DNA of 64,000 nt from Micrasema longulum (GCA_022494885.1 JAGVSM010002403.1:1-64000), one strand, 5' to 3'. Counted from the first letter of the stretch, positions 1 through 11,007 are shown. Made by a program: numbers and translations. The notes: generated by a model not told the origin, from the sequence alone.

Positions 1-66
1 TTTCTGGCAGGGCGAACGTGAAATATTGATTTTAATGGTTTTTTCTATCGCAATATTTCGTTGTTT
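1..66 (+). repeat. SINE-5 body fragment
   Basis: This is a short piece of the same imperfect palindrome (GAAATATT, then TTTTAA, then AATATTTC) that forms the body of the complete SINE at 20080-20350 and recurs at 13238-13315. It lies beside the 3' end of the RTE LINE that follows. No head or tail is visible here. Confidence 0.5.
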
Positions 67-73
67 CTAGACT

Positions 74-690
74 AACAAAACAAACAAACAAACAAACAAA
101 CAAACAAACAAACCATCACGCCGTTTCCCCGTAAGGGTAGGCAGATAGGATAGAACGCCACATCACTTTATCTTAGCATACATATCTCGCTTCTTTTACA
201 TTTATACATCTTCTCATGCACGCGCGCCGATTATTCTGACTTTTAACATGTTCTATTTGCTCATGCCATGTGTTTCTCAGTCTTCCTCTATTTCTGCATC
301 CATCTAAATTCGCATTGTAAATATTCTTAGCCGTTCTTTCGCTGTCCATTCGCTCTACATGTCCAAGCCAACGCAGAGCTCCTTTCTTGATTTTGTCGAT
401 AGTGCTTATCTCAGTCTTACATAATGTACGGATCTCAACATTTGCGCATCTATCGTACATAGTTATGCCTCAGATTCGCCTGAGAGATCGCATTTCGACA
501 GCATTCAGCCTACTTTCATTTATGTTTTTCCAAATCCATACTTACCATACGCTACCATACATCAGGGTCGGGACCAGGACTCCATTGCGAACTGCTTATT
601 TTGCCTCTTGCGACAAACATTTATTTTCCGAGGTTTATTTAAGTGGACCGTTCACTCTGTTTTAGGCTCTCACCCTTTTATTATAAATAT
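74..690 (-). mobile_element. RTE-type LINE, 3' end with reverse-transcriptase tail (5'-truncated)
   Basis: Read on the minus strand, the sequence encodes the C-terminal tail of an RTE-type endonuclease/reverse transcriptase: an IDKIKKGALRWLGHVERM-like block, then RNRGRLRNTWHEQI and a basic stretch ending near 173. A conserved 3' UTR follows (GGGGAAACGGCGTGATGG), ending in a (TTTG)n tail seen as (AAAC)n at 75-113. The reading frame upstream of about 460 is broken. The copy at 31285-31935 covers the same interval. Catalytic RT motifs are absent, so it is a dead 5'-truncated insertion. The RTE assignment rests on the C-terminal block and the short-repeat tail. Confidence 0.85.
75..113. repeat. 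(AAAC)n microsatellite, LINE tail
   Basis: About nine tandem AAAC units. On the minus strand they are the TTTG tail of the adjoining RTE LINE, and the same tail is shorter at 31917-31932. Confidence 0.9.
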
Positions 691-1141
691 ACTTATATGT
701 TATGTACATACTTATATATCATATTGTGAGTATGCTGGCAAAAAACTTTAACTTTCACATCCCTGTTTTGAAAATTCAAGCATTTCAGTTTTCTTCCAAT
801 TTTACTCTTTTACATTTTATTTAAAAATAGTACGATGTTAAGTACTCATTAAAGAACATGTTTTTAATTTTTCCGTTTTTAATTTTATATTAAGTAAATT
901 TTAAGTTATTTAAAGCTTTTAGCCTGAATCATGCCCGGTATACGAATCGAACTTAAATTTATTTTTAAAACTACATATATATAAATTTAATATGACTTAG
1001 TGTATTTTGCCAGTTTGTAAAGCGTTAAAAACTTTACAAAACCGCATCATTAAATCAAATCCGCATATTTTCGAGTTAACGTTTTTTGCCAGTATACCCA
1101 CGATATTATGTACATAATTATATATTGTATTCATTTATTTT

Positions 1142-1377
1142 TATTTCATTTATTTTCATTTTTTTAGGAAACATACAGTACAGTCACATAGTTTTATATT
1201 TTACACAGTTAGACATAACTCTAATGGACCAGTGAAGTTTCTATATTATAAAGTAATTAAGTTTACTTGTTAAATATAGAAACTTCACTGGTCCATTAGA
1301 GTTAAGTCAACTGTGTAAAATATAAAACTATGTGACTGTACTGTATGTTTCCTAAAAAAATGAAAATAAATAAAATA
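1142..1377. repeat. Foldback element: ~106-bp inverted arms
   Basis: Positions 1142-1247 and 1273-1377 are near-perfect reverse complements separated by about 25 bases. The arms contain AGGAAACATACAGTACAGT and CTAATGGACCAG. A single-armed, diverged relative lies at 18186-18300 and a fainter one at 23590-23695. The unit is therefore a dispersed repeat that here has been duplicated head to head. No coding potential is seen. It may derive from a LINE 3' end, but this is a guess. Confidence 0.9.
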
Positions 1378-1679
1378 TTGTTAATTATACATAATAAATG
1401 TATTTCACAATATGTAATTATAAAGATTTTTAAAAGATATATCTGTTTACAATTTCGCCAAAACCTTATCATATTATTTTTTGGCAATACATATCATATA
1501 TTTTGCAACATGTCGGTTCCTAAGAAGAGGCATGGCCCATACAGGAACTGATATATTCGCTCAAGTATTCCGCTGTACAGCACTGCTTCGCGTGTTTATA
1601 TCCTTAGTGCTTAAGTAGAATATTGGTTAGCAATTTTGCATACATGATTTTTAATTGAATAAAAAAAAAAAATTTAAAA

Positions 1680-1930
1680 AATAAAAATCCGCGAACCCTG
1701 TTTTCGAAAGAGCCGTCGGGAGAGAGTTATAAAATCGAAAATGTTTATACGTTTATTATCTCCCGCGCTTATACTGTCACGGTCAAGGTTCGGCTATTTG
1801 GGCGGACATACTCGCCGATAATTCTCCTAAACGAAAAAACTCGCCATTAGTTTGTCCGCGAGAATGCGCGGGCCAAATGGCCGCCCCCTCTCCCGGGAGG
1901 GGGGCGGTAATGGAGTATAAATCTAAGACT
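1680..1930. other. GC-rich unclassified block
   Basis: A sharp rise in GC against AT-rich surroundings. It contains CCCGGGAGGGGGGCGG-like runs at about 1891-1908 and several CG dinucleotides. No open frame, tRNA-like box or terminal repeat is seen. It could be a conserved noncoding element, a promoter-proximal segment or an old insertion. Confidence 0.3.
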
Positions 1931-2300
1931 CCACGTTTGATACCGATTATAACACAAGTTATGAAATGAACTATGTACTTGCTAAATACTAGGCGTGTTT
2001 CATAAAACTGACTTTATTTTATTTTCTCGCAAATGGTTCACAGAATCTCACATGTACCGAATTTAGCAGGTGTTCGAATGATACATACGAGTAATATCAT
2101 TAACTTTATTATTCGATAAATAGTGATATTGAATAAGAATTCAGTTGAAATCTCAAAATACATTTTTTCCATTTCAGTAAAATATAATTGCAACGCACCT
2201 AATAATATAATATTGTTTATATCAAAAACATTTTAAACCTCTAAAAAAAAAATACATTTTACGTTTATTTACGGATTTGAATGAACCACTTTAATTTTCA

Positions 2301-2330
2301 GTTATACGTCAACCGGTTTCGTCAGGACTC
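2301..2330 (-). ncRNA. Hammerhead-like core lacking stem II
   Basis: On the minus strand the sequence reads GUCCUGACGAAACCGGUUGAC. It has the CUGA start of a hammerhead core, then directly GAA and the palindromic stem III ACCGGU, flanked by GUC and GAC that can pair as stem I. The stem II hairpin present in related copies (30309-30352, 57541-57592) is missing, so catalysis as a normal hammerhead is not expected. The same shortened form recurs at 7451-7500 and 7824-7870. Confidence 0.45.
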
Positions 2331-2334
2331 ATAC

Positions 2335-3960
2335 TAACTTATAATCACTGGCGTCACTATTAAAACTGTAAAATATTGAAGAAAAGAGAGAGAGAAGGTA
2401 ATATAAATAATAATCAATAATATTAATTCATGTATTTATGTGCCTTTTACGATAATAACAGCATCACCGAAATGAACAGTGTGTATAAAAAAGTGTATAC
2501 TAAAGATGGTAAAATCATTGAAACTGTTATAGTACAAGTTATTCTTCCGAAATAACTGTAACAGTTTAAAGGTGCGGTGCGTGTGCAAAATCGTTGCCAC
2601 CACTCTTCTTGAAAATGTGTGAAACTATTTCTTAAATAACCAATCTTGGTAAAGTTAAATTAGTTGTTGATTTCACTTTACCGTGATTTTTTAGTTGCTT
2701 GTATTATTTTTTGGGCCAAGCTGCTCTAATCTGTTATTTAGAAAAAAAATGACGAAACAGTTTAATTGGTGAGACGGTAACTGTTACTGCTACTTTTTTT
2801 ATTAAATAACCGAAACGCCCATCTCTACGCCTCACCAAGAGAAAATGACTGAAAATAGTTTGTATATTGTGCATTGTATCGTCATAACATATAATATTAA
2901 AAAAAAAAACAGTTTGTAAGAATAAACGTAAAAATACGAACTGTTGACATGAACATAACATATTGCATGAAAAAAAAGTATGTTTATGGACAGATTTTTA
3001 CTGACGAAATTATAAGAAGCATTACAGATTGTGCATAGTTTAGAGTTTAAAATAATAAACAAAACACAAAATCGATATATGTTGATTCTAAAAGTCAATA
3101 ACGATACTTTAGACATTCGAAGAAATAACTGTGGTCAGTACAGATATTCCTGCATAACATCAAAATGTAGATTCGTAAAACCATTGGCATGCTGGTCTAC
3201 ACTTTGAAATAAATATATTTAAATACGGTTGATACTGTATTTTTTAAATATGAATAGTGACGAATATTCTCGTTTTCGAATTATTTTCAAGCCCGATTAT
3301 ATTTGCAGTTATGTTAAGAGCGCAACAATAGAATTGTATTTCCATAGCGTATTCCTAATATTAAATGAATGCATATTCTCGCAAAAGAGCAATAACATTT
3401 GGAGCAGCATCACTACTGTTTGGCTTAAATATTATCAGAAAACAACCGGTGAAGTGTCGTGATCAGCGAACCCGGGTTAGGCTGCTAGGGGAGTTGGAAG
3501 ACAATAAAATTAACGAGTTGGCGCCCGAGTATCAATGATGTTACACGTAATAACGTTATGGTAGTTAATGAACACTTTACCGAATGTCCCTCTCGAGTCT
3601 GGTCCATTAGTACAGAAGGCCATTAAGCGAGTTAGCTCTAAATCCGAACAAGCAATAACGACAAAATGGAATCCTAAGCCAAGAGGCGACACGAAATTGC
3701 AGTGTTACACATTGAATAATACTGAAATCTATTCATCGGTACTATTGCAAATACTACCTGTGAAGAGGATAGGCGGTGTGTGGGAATTTTGATGAATAGG
3801 TATTTGAACATTGTTTTTCTGTCACTCTCTCGCAAAAGCCTCCCAGATACCGTGCGCAAAAGACAACTGGACGTAGGACTGATTTTGCCCTAACCAAAAT
3901 CGATAAAATCGACGTTTAGTAGTTCCATTTTCCGCTCCCTATAATATAATATTTAATTAT
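2335..3960. other. No recognised feature
   Basis: AT-rich sequence with scattered short open frames. Around 3440-3860 base composition is more balanced and an open frame of 74 codons is present, without a family I recognise. TGGCGCCCG at about 3519 resembles the first bases of a lysine-tRNA primer-binding site, but no LTR is visible next to it. Confidence 0.4.
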
Positions 3961-3963
3961 AAT

Positions 3964-4279
3964 TAACAAATTACCACAGAGATGAAGAACATTTTAGAGG
4001 AGGTAAAAATAGAAGTCTAGGCATCTAGGGCTTATGACCTGTCGTTGGCTGGTTTCAGTGGCCACTTTACACACTGTGTAACATTCACCATTCTGCCCAT
4101 ATTTGAACATCTGTATTCCTTCAATTCTTTCATCCGTTGATGTTTGTGAAGTTAAAGAGCTGAAACATTTATTTATTTATGCGGGTGAGATTCATCTAAT
4201 TGAATTGTTACACCTACATACTAGGCAACGCCTGAAAATCTTATTTTTTCAATTTCTATACTTCTTCATGGACCAGGTG
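3964..4279 (+). mobile_element. Family P repeat copy
   Basis: One unit of a dispersed palindromic family, beginning at ACAAATTACCACAGAGATG and ending near GACCAGGTGG. It shares the segments GTCTAGGCATCTA, GACCTGTC, GGCTGGTTTCAGTGGCCAC and GGCAACGCCTGAAAA with copies at 7879-8398, 27230-27640, 28005-28215, 41770-42055 and 56355-56725. In one frame it reads AYDLSLAGFSGHFTHCVTF, close to the same frame in two other copies. It is non-autonomous; its class is unknown. Confidence 0.75.
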
Positions 4280-4454
4280 GATTTAATTTTATAATATAGT
4301 CTTATGACTGTAAACATCCCGATCCTACCAAAATTCTTCCTTTTTCAACGTGTCGTTTTGAAGTGTCATTCTGATAAGTTCATAGCAAGTCTGAATACGC
4401 ATAATTTCCGACGAAGTGAGACGTAGTGTAAAATAAACTGCCTTTATCTTACAC

Positions 4455-4925
4455 TTAGGCCCTTTTCACACATTCCACGCAAATCCACCCGGCCCAATAA
4501 CTTTGACGCGTTTATCCTACAAACGCATACACAATGTGTCACCTTTTGTAGGGTGAACCCGGTATAATTACCGGGCCGGGTGGATTGGCGTGGCATGTGT
4601 GAGAAAGCCATAATAAACATCAACACAATACCGAAATCCGAGAAATTGTACACCGTATGCATCTCACACGTATCATTCAAATCCACACGGCACGGTAAAA
4701 TTAGAGTGAGTGGATAATTATTTATTGTTTTCTTTTTTCGTTATCATTTTTTAGTTTTTTTTTTTTAATTCGCAAAAGGAAATCGAGTAGAGATTAGCCA
4801 GTCTCATAGATTACTGGTTAGCGCATTACCTGCCAATAAATAAAAAAAATCAACGATCAAAATTAATCCACCTGTTATTTTATCGTGGCGGGTGGATTTT
4901 AACTGTGGCGTGAAAACGGCCTATA
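4455..4925. mobile_element. TIR element (M3) with internal mirror copy
   Basis: The left end (TTAGGCCCTTTTCACAC, then AATCCACCCGG) and the right end (reverse complement of GGTGGATTTTAACTG and CGTGAAAACGGCCTATA) are inverted repeats about 470 bp apart. Inside, 4455-4500 and 4570-4612 form a tighter, nearly perfect inverted pair, so a 158-bp mini-element is nested at the left. Part of the arm recurs again near 4665-4700. No coding sequence. Probably a MITE of a cut-and-paste DNA transposon; superfamily undecided. Confidence 0.65.
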
Positions 4926-4954
4926 AGAAACAAAAGAGGTGAGTATGATCTAAA

Positions 4955-5030
4955 CTCAAAGGTGTTTCGCGGAACCCTGGGGTTCCGTTGAAGGGTCACA
5001 GAGTTTCTGAGTGTTAGGGTATGGTGTTGT
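4955..5030. mobile_element. Possible hAT terminal fragment
   Basis: GTTTCGCGGAACCCTGGGGT followed by CCGTTGAAGGGTCACAG resembles the subterminal GGTTCC/GGAACCC-rich sequence of hAT elements, and compares with 13050-13089 of the hAT copy in this window. No partner end is visible. Confidence 0.35.
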
Positions 5031-5760
5031 AGAAAACAGGTAGTCTACGCCGCGTAAATAGTTTCACCTTTGATAATTGTTGTCACCCGCAAGAACAGTA
5101 TTCATTCGCAAATCTGACCAAGCCATCAGGCAGAAAAATTTATTGATATTATGAATTCATCCTCTCTAAAACAAAAATTCGAAATGGCTGATTCAAATCA
5201 TCATTAACATGAACGATCTTCAAATGAAAAAAAAGAACTGAAGAAACATCTTCTAGATACTTTATAGTGCCTGTTTATAAATTAATTTGTAAAATATAAA
5301 TTAAATAAATGTAATAAAAACCTGTCATTAAAATAAAATAAAAAAATTTAAATTTTTAAAAAAATGTAAAAAAAAAAATATTTTTTTTTTAGTTCATTAA
5401 TCTCCATATTAATAAGGACAAACATATCCCATAAAAAACCATGGTTTAAAGTTGGAAAACTCATAGAAAAACTAATTTAATAAAATTTTAATCAGCTGTG
5501 TTGTACATTTTCAGCCTTATTAAAATCTTTTATTCATGTAAAAGTTTACAAAGTTTTAAGTTTTACCTCGAAATAACATTAAAATAAAATGATTTTTCAA
5601 AGTATTTGTTTTTCTTTAAAGGACATGTATATTTTGCAAAACATCATCGATATATATACAAAATTGATTATTATATGAAACAGTAACTTTATAATTTTCT
5701 CGTCATATTAATCCTTTGAAATATTTTATTATTTAATTTGATTTTTACATTTATTATACA
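5031..5760. other. No recognised feature
   Basis: Strongly AT-rich, with poly-A and poly-T runs around 5340-5400 and no open frame worth reporting. Confidence 0.5.
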
Positions 5761-5763
5761 TTT

Positions 5764-5813
5764 TATATTTGAAACACTAACTTTGTGGTTATTCATTAAA
5801 ATAAATAAAACAA
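5764..5813 (-). repeat. Flank fragment of the 17015-17298 hammerhead element
   Basis: The sequence matches, in reverse complement, the right flank (about 17240-17295) of the inverted hammerhead element: it shares CACTAACTTTGTGGTTATTC and the AATAAATAAAACAA stretch. The match fades before the ribozyme core, so only the outer flank remains here. Confidence 0.6.
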
Positions 5814-5952
5814 GTTTGTTTTATTTACCGTTACTTTCAGTGGTTTTAAGCTTCTACTGAATGTGATATCATATAATTTTTAGGTATAATTTTTGTTCGT
5901 TTATCTTGGGTAAAAATAAATGTATCAGTGATAAAAAATCTGCGATATTTAA

Positions 5953-6012
5953 ATCCACAGATTTGTGGATTTAAGTATCACTCGCCTTTTATTTCTATAA
6001 TAAACTGAAATA
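5953..6012 (+). repeat. Relative of the 15911-16127 palindromic element
   Basis: It shares GGATTTAAGTATCACTCGCC and TTTTATTTCTATAATAAA with both arms of the hammerhead-associated palindrome at 15911-16127. The start is a small local hairpin (AAATCCACAGATTTGTGGATTT region). No ribozyme core is present here. Confidence 0.6.
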
Positions 6013-6112
6013 TTATGCATTGTTTTGTATACTATTATAACTGATACTTATTCTTATTAATATATTTTGAGACAAAACTTTCAATAGAGACCTAAGCACT
6101 AATCAATATTAT

Positions 6113-6160
6113 TATAAGTATCTCCAAATATTTGTAGACAAACCCTGTAAATGCCTAGAC
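6113..6160. repeat. Family P junction fragment
   Basis: TCCAAATATTTGTAGACAA is followed directly by CCCTGTAAATGCCTAGACTTC. In family P copies these two segments are far apart or in opposite arms, so this is a rearranged, internally deleted remnant. Confidence 0.5.
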
Positions 6161-6660
6161 TTCGATATACCATTCTCGAAAAATGTTTTCCATTTCTGTT
6201 TGATATCGTATCTATCTGAAGCAGTAATTTTGGGAACGTATTTAATCGCGAATAGTAGAATTATATTATTACATTATGTTGGAGCAAGCGCCTTCTAGTG
6301 TATGGTGTATGGTGTATGTCTGTCACCGACCTTGCACCTTTGATGTAATGAAGGAAAACTGCGAGTAAATATTTACGCTTCGTTTTGCATTTTTACAAGC
6401 GCAAGCAGATCTGGAGTCTGACGAAATATCGGTGCGAAAAAACGCACGATTCAAATAATTAATTCCATGTTGTAATCTTTCGCATTATGGCACATTTTCT
6501 TCATAAATTCGCAAAATAAAAACTTCGTTAATGCGTAACTACGAATTAATTAAATAAATAGAGATTATCTTTTAAGGGATAACCGGCTAAGCTTCTATGT
6601 TAGGGGCTTGTCAGCGGGTAAGAAAGAGAGTATAGTACAACATCCAGACCAATTGAGAAA
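6161..6660. other. No recognised feature
   Basis: Contains a short tandem TGTATGG repeat at about 6299-6318 and otherwise unremarkable AT-rich DNA. Confidence 0.4.
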
Positions 6661-6666
6661 AAATAT

Positions 6667-6757
6667 TTCTTGGATTTATTTCTTGCAACTGGCGGGAATC
6701 AAACCCGCAACGCCAGTTTCACAGTAAGCCGTCTAACCAACCACGCCACAGCGCCTG
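6667..6757 (-). mobile_element. tRNA-derived SINE head (SINE-4)
   Basis: On the minus strand the sequence has an A-box-like GTGGCGTGGTTGGTTAGAC and a B box GGGTTTGATTCCC at tRNA-like spacing, so a polymerase III promoter can be read. The 5' GGCGCTG and the sequence after the T arm pair only partly as an acceptor stem, and the region continues into AT-rich sequence instead of a T run. I therefore call it a SINE head, not a working tRNA gene. Only one copy is visible in the window. Confidence 0.55.
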
Positions 6758-6759
6758 TC

Positions 6760-7440
6760 TAATAACAATATATATAATATCATTATTTTGAATAGGTCTT
6801 CAATACATTATTTACGCGAACGTTACATTGAATAATACAGATTTCAAGAAATTCACTTTAGAAAAGTTAATTCATCACAGACTAGGGTCGAATAGTTCTA
6901 AGAGCGTATTTCATGATTATTATGGCGTGTCTTGCATACAATAGAGTCGATTATCTGGGTTGATAAAAGGTATTATGCTTATGCAACATGATTAAAAATA
7001 AAAAATAAATTACTAATTATGTACATAGATCTAAACGGTTTGATGATACAGGTAATGCTTTCTTTTAGCCTTATTTTTATAATTCGTATAAAGATATGAT
7101 GTAATAAGACGTTAGAAACTATTTTCCATAATCTAAATGTATTTGGCAAGTTGTGCTACGTCGTTAAATAAATTGTTTAAAATAATACATAAAAGTTTTT
7201 AAAACTTCATTATTATTTTAAAAACAGAATAATGACACGAAACCAATGGCCGCCATATTTTACCATAATGCACATATCAATGATACTAATTATAGCTCAA
7301 TGCCGGTGTCAATCGTATTAATGAGGGATCGTAAAACATGATATTTTGGCTTCGGTAGGAATAATACAAATTTACTGCAAATAAGCTACCCCCCCACCTA
7401 CCCGTGTCATCAATTATGAATACACACATAATAAATGTTA
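6760..7440. other. No recognised feature
   Basis: AT-rich sequence without repeats shared with the rest of the window that I can see. Confidence 0.4.
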
Positions 7441-7450
7441 GTAAATAATG

Positions 7451-7500
7451 ATATAATACCATTTACCGACTTTTTTATGTCTACCGGTTTCGTCAGGACA
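7451..7500 (-). ncRNA. Hammerhead-like core lacking stem II, left arm
   Basis: On the minus strand: UGUCCUGACGAAACCGGUAG then ACAU. GUC and GAC (with one more wobble pair) can make stem I, CUGA begins the core, and GAAACCGGUA gives GAA, the palindromic stem III and the base before cleavage. Stem II is absent. The downstream GUCGGUAAAUGG is shared with the copies at 7824, 30241 and 57531. It forms an inverted pair with 7824-7870. Confidence 0.5.
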
Positions 7501-7535
7501 CTTATTCTACCAACATGCACTAAGTGCACGTTGGT

Positions 7536-7796
7536 ATTGGCTGCCAATGGCATGTGATATCATGTGATAGCATGTGACTGTCAGCGCGTTTTTTAAAAAT
7601 TATTATTATTATTAAAAGAGAAATATTTGAGTTCTTATTATTTACTCAAATATTAAAACTTTCAGACCATTTCCTAAAAGTCGTAAATAACTTGTGCTGG
7701 AAAAATGGAAATCGAGTTGTGATAGATTGGGATTTGAACCTTGGAACTTTGGCCCGTGAGCCCACAATACTACCACGGGACCACAATCCTAGGATT
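7536..7796 (-). mobile_element. tRNA-derived SINE (SINE-1) with 11-bp target duplication
   Basis: The minus strand begins with a tRNA-like head (TTGTGGTCCCGTGGTAGT A box; GGTTCAAATCCC B box), followed by a body with GAAATCGAGTTGTG on the plus strand and AAATAACTTGTGC. The insert is bounded by the direct repeat TGCACGTTGGT at 7525-7535 and 7797-7807, an 11-bp target-site duplication. It sits between two inverted hammerhead-like arms and so post-dates them. Relatives: 22359-22440, 29858-29995, 30638-30820, 42088-42262 and 43493-43689. Confidence 0.8.
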
Positions 7797-7823
7797 TGCA
7801 CGTTGGTGGTTTTACCACTAGCG

Positions 7824-7870
7824 TTCTGACGAAACTGGTAGACATAGAAACGTCGGTAAGTGGTTATTTA
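7824..7870 (+). ncRNA. Hammerhead-like core lacking stem II, right arm
   Basis: Reads UUCUGACGAAACUGGUAGAC followed by AUAGAAACGUCGG. It is the inverted partner of 7451-7500, with the same missing stem II and one change in stem III (ACUGGU for ACCGGU). Together the two arms make an inverted pair later split by the SINE at 7536-7796. Confidence 0.45.
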
Positions 7871-7878
7871 CAATTATT

Positions 7879-8398
7879 TAACATATTACAACAGAGATGA
7901 AGAACATTTAAGAAAAGGTAATATAGAAGTCTAGGCATCTACAGGGCTTTGACCTGTCAATGGCTGGTTTAAGTGGCCACTGTGTAACATTCACCATTCT
8001 GCCTATATTTGAACATCTATATTCCTTCAATTCTTTCATCTGTTGATGTTTGTGAAGTTAAAGAGCTGAAACCTTTATTTATGCAGGTGAGATTCATCTA
8101 ATTGAATTATTTCACCTACATACTAGGCAACGCCTGAAAATGTTATTTTTTAAATTTCTATACTTCTTCATGGACCAGGTAATTTATCAACAATATTTTG
8201 AGTTTGTCCAAATTCTTGCAGAAAAGGACTGAATTCAACTCCCTGGGGAGCTGTTTATATTAACATATTACAACAGAGTATCTTCTTAATGTTCTTAAAT
8301 GTTCTTCATCTCTATTGTAATATGTTAATATAAACAGCTCCCCAGGGAGTTGAATCCAGTCCTTGTCTGCAAGAATTTGGACAAACTCAAAATACTGT
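7879..8398 (+). mobile_element. Family P copy ending in a ~90-bp-arm palindrome
   Basis: A full family P unit (ACATATTACAACAGAGATGA start, GGCAACGCCTGAAAATG near 8120) runs into a palindrome whose arms are about 8187-8278 and 8309-8398. The arms contain GAGTTTGTCCAAATTCTTGC, CTCCCTGGGGAGCTG and TAACATATTACAACAGAG, and are almost identical. The start motif of the unit is thus repeated in inverted form at its end. This suggests inverted head-to-head copies as a normal state of this family. Confidence 0.8.
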
Positions 8399-8399
8399 T

Positions 8400-9272
8400 T
8401 ACAATTATTTACCAACATATAATACAATGTTTGACCACAAAGTTAATTTCATTATGAATAGTCGACAAATCTAACAAAGTTGATGATTTAAATATTTATA
8501 AGATGCCCTTTTTAAATGTTAGTATTTCCGAATGAGGAATCATGTGTGTACCGTACCTATGTTATTTTATTTAAACAAAAAGTAACACGTATAATCATGT
8601 AAGTGCTTTTATTTTTAGCCTTCCAACAGGTGCCCTTATTATACGTCTGAATAATTTAGTTTACAATATTCAACCGAAAACCAATAACCTATATAATTTA
8701 AAGATATTTTTTACTCGAGCAATTGTGCCAAATTATGGTTTCACGGCCACTCAAATAATACCTAAATCATTTCGAATAAATAGTATGATGAACTGATGTA
8801 TTTTTATTAGTTGCGAGATCCCTATTTATGATAAATACATATTTTTAGCAATTCTGAAGACCGCGGCACATACATATTTGATTCAATATAAAAATATCAC
8901 AGTCATTAAATTCCTTCCTACACGCAAGAAGAAACTAGGAATGACTTGTCGCTTGAAATGGCCAAGAATAGATACAATGTCGGATTTAAAAATGCCTTTA
9001 ATTTGTATTATCAAAATTGAAACGAACCTTTTTGTATTGTTTTTTTAATCGCTGACGGACTACATTAAACATTTAATAAAACAAAATTTACATATTATTT
9101 TCTACTTTTTAAACAATAGTAATGTTTCACGGTTTCCTTTTTTTCATATTAAACGGTGTTGCGGACATAACATTTTTGGTAACCTAAATCAAAAAAGCGA
9201 ATAAATGAAATAATAATATATTTAACTTCGTATTTTTTAACTGCAATAACAGCATTTATTACAGAACGTCAT
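8400..9272. other. No recognised feature
   Basis: AT-rich sequence; no terminal repeats, tRNA boxes or convincing frame. Confidence 0.4.
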
Positions 9273-9518
9273 GATCGTAGAACAACGACGCAAGTGATTT
9301 TTTTCAACTTTACATCAGAGCAGTTTGGAAAAAAAAGACACTTTATGTCACAACTTGTTAAGTACAAAAGTATATCATTTGATACTTGGGTTAGTTATTT
9401 ATATATATTCTGTATTTTTCAAACCTGGAAAACAAAGGCTTTATATAACATTTGCAAGATTAAATATAAAAGAATGTCAATGTAGCATTTTTCACACATC
9501 CGTCGTTGTTCTACGATC
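9273..9518. mobile_element. Possible small TIR element (M8)
   Basis: An 18-bp perfect inverted repeat, GATCGTAGAACAACGACG at 9273-9290 and its complement at 9501-9518, bounds 210 bases of AT-rich sequence. This arrangement fits a short MITE. Two overlapping open frames of 63 and 95 codons cross it, without recognisable family features; I do not treat them as genes. Confidence 0.5.
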
Positions 9519-11005
9519 TCCACGATATATTTTTTTTTTTACATTTTTAATTTACATTTTTACTAATTTTATTTCAAGACTCGCCAAGCCAATTTATATG
9601 GCTTATCGGTGAAAGTCCTTTAAACAAAAATATGTGATTACACTATTTGTATAATAATAATTACTGCTTATCCTTAACCTTTTAGTTAAATAACTAAATT
9701 TTTTTTGCGAGCGAGTTTTTTTTAAAGAATTAAATTACTGAAACCAAAAATAAATTCACGATATGTCGATAATAAAATAGAAATTCAAAAAGGGAATACC
9801 AAAATTTAAAATAGAAATGTGTACCATAATAGGCACCAAGCCTATTTAAAACATTATTTATATATATTAATCTTCTTATCCTGATCGAATAGCCATTCAT
9901 TAATTTAGCCCTCGTCTCTTTTGGTAGTGCCATTTCGAAGATCGTTTGGCAACAAATAAAATACAATTGGAACCACATATTTTAGTGTTCTTTTTCCACA
10001 CTTACTACATGTTATTGGAATCAATAAACCTTCATTATTTGTAAATCTCGTATTATAACAATGTTCTAATATATCTATACAGAACCATTATGCGAAGCTT
10101 TCACTGTGTTGTATTTTGAAAATGATTTGAAGTCTAAAAAATATATCTATTAATGAACAACCGGAAATGATTCACGAATAGATTTTGCCAATTTTGTCGA
10201 TCGCTGACAGATTAGAATTTTTACGTCTATATTTTTCGCTACAGCCATTTTGTGTTCGCAGTTCATAGTCGTTAGCGTGCATAATCGTATGTATCATTTT
10301 TTATGTGCCACTGGGTCATACGACACGTTCTCCACACGCCCCCAACTAAAACTGGGAAGAAAAAAAACAAACAATATTCGTAAACGTGTGTTCAATGTTC
10401 GGCGAGTCTTACTCGTGCAGAAATTAATCGAGATGAAAATGAGTCGAAGACAGAGAGACAAGAACGCGGGAAAAATACAATAGACAAATAGACAAACTAA
10501 CGGGCTGCCAAAAAAAGGCGCCAGCTTAAAAAAAACTAAAAAAATGACCTTCTCAAATGAGATATTTCAATTCTTTTTTAATGGAAAAACACGCGCGTTC
10601 CGTTTGCGAGTAGGTACATGTCAAATTGTTTAATGAAAATAATATTCAAGGCAATTCGTAAGCTCAACTTAGTGACGAGTACGTTTCTAGGAGAAATAAA
10701 CATCAAACGTCCTCTCTCCTCCCTGCCCTCTCCCCCTCTCCCCCTCTCCCTGACCCGCCGACACCCCTGCAATCATATTTTTACACTCGGCCTTGAAAAC
10801 TTTGTCGGAAACAAATTCGTCTGCAATTTCTTTTTCTTCAAGTATTGGGACGCCGTTTTTCTATGCAACTAGTAAACTGTCGAGTGCCATTTTTTTTTCT
10901 TGCGATATATCAAGTCGAATTCATCGTCCACAGTAAAAACTGGCACCGAGGGCAGGTGGAACAAACCAAATAAATAATTTAACTATACATATATATATAT
11001 AGTAA
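9519..11005. other. No recognised feature
   Basis: Mixed AT-rich sequence. There is a pyrimidine tract of CCCTCTC units at about 10715-10755 and an (AT)n run at 10988-11001. The stretch 10240-10485 is slightly richer in GC with an open frame of 77 codons of no known family. Confidence 0.4.
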
Positions 11006-11007
11006 TA

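Noticed and set aside
75..113. Regular short repeats as a CRISPR-like array
   Set aside because: It is a 4-base microsatellite at a LINE tail with no spacers; no CRISPR array exists in the window and none is expected in animal DNA.
6667..6757. tRNA gene candidate on the minus strand
   Set aside because: Acceptor pairing is incomplete and no T-run terminator follows the T arm.
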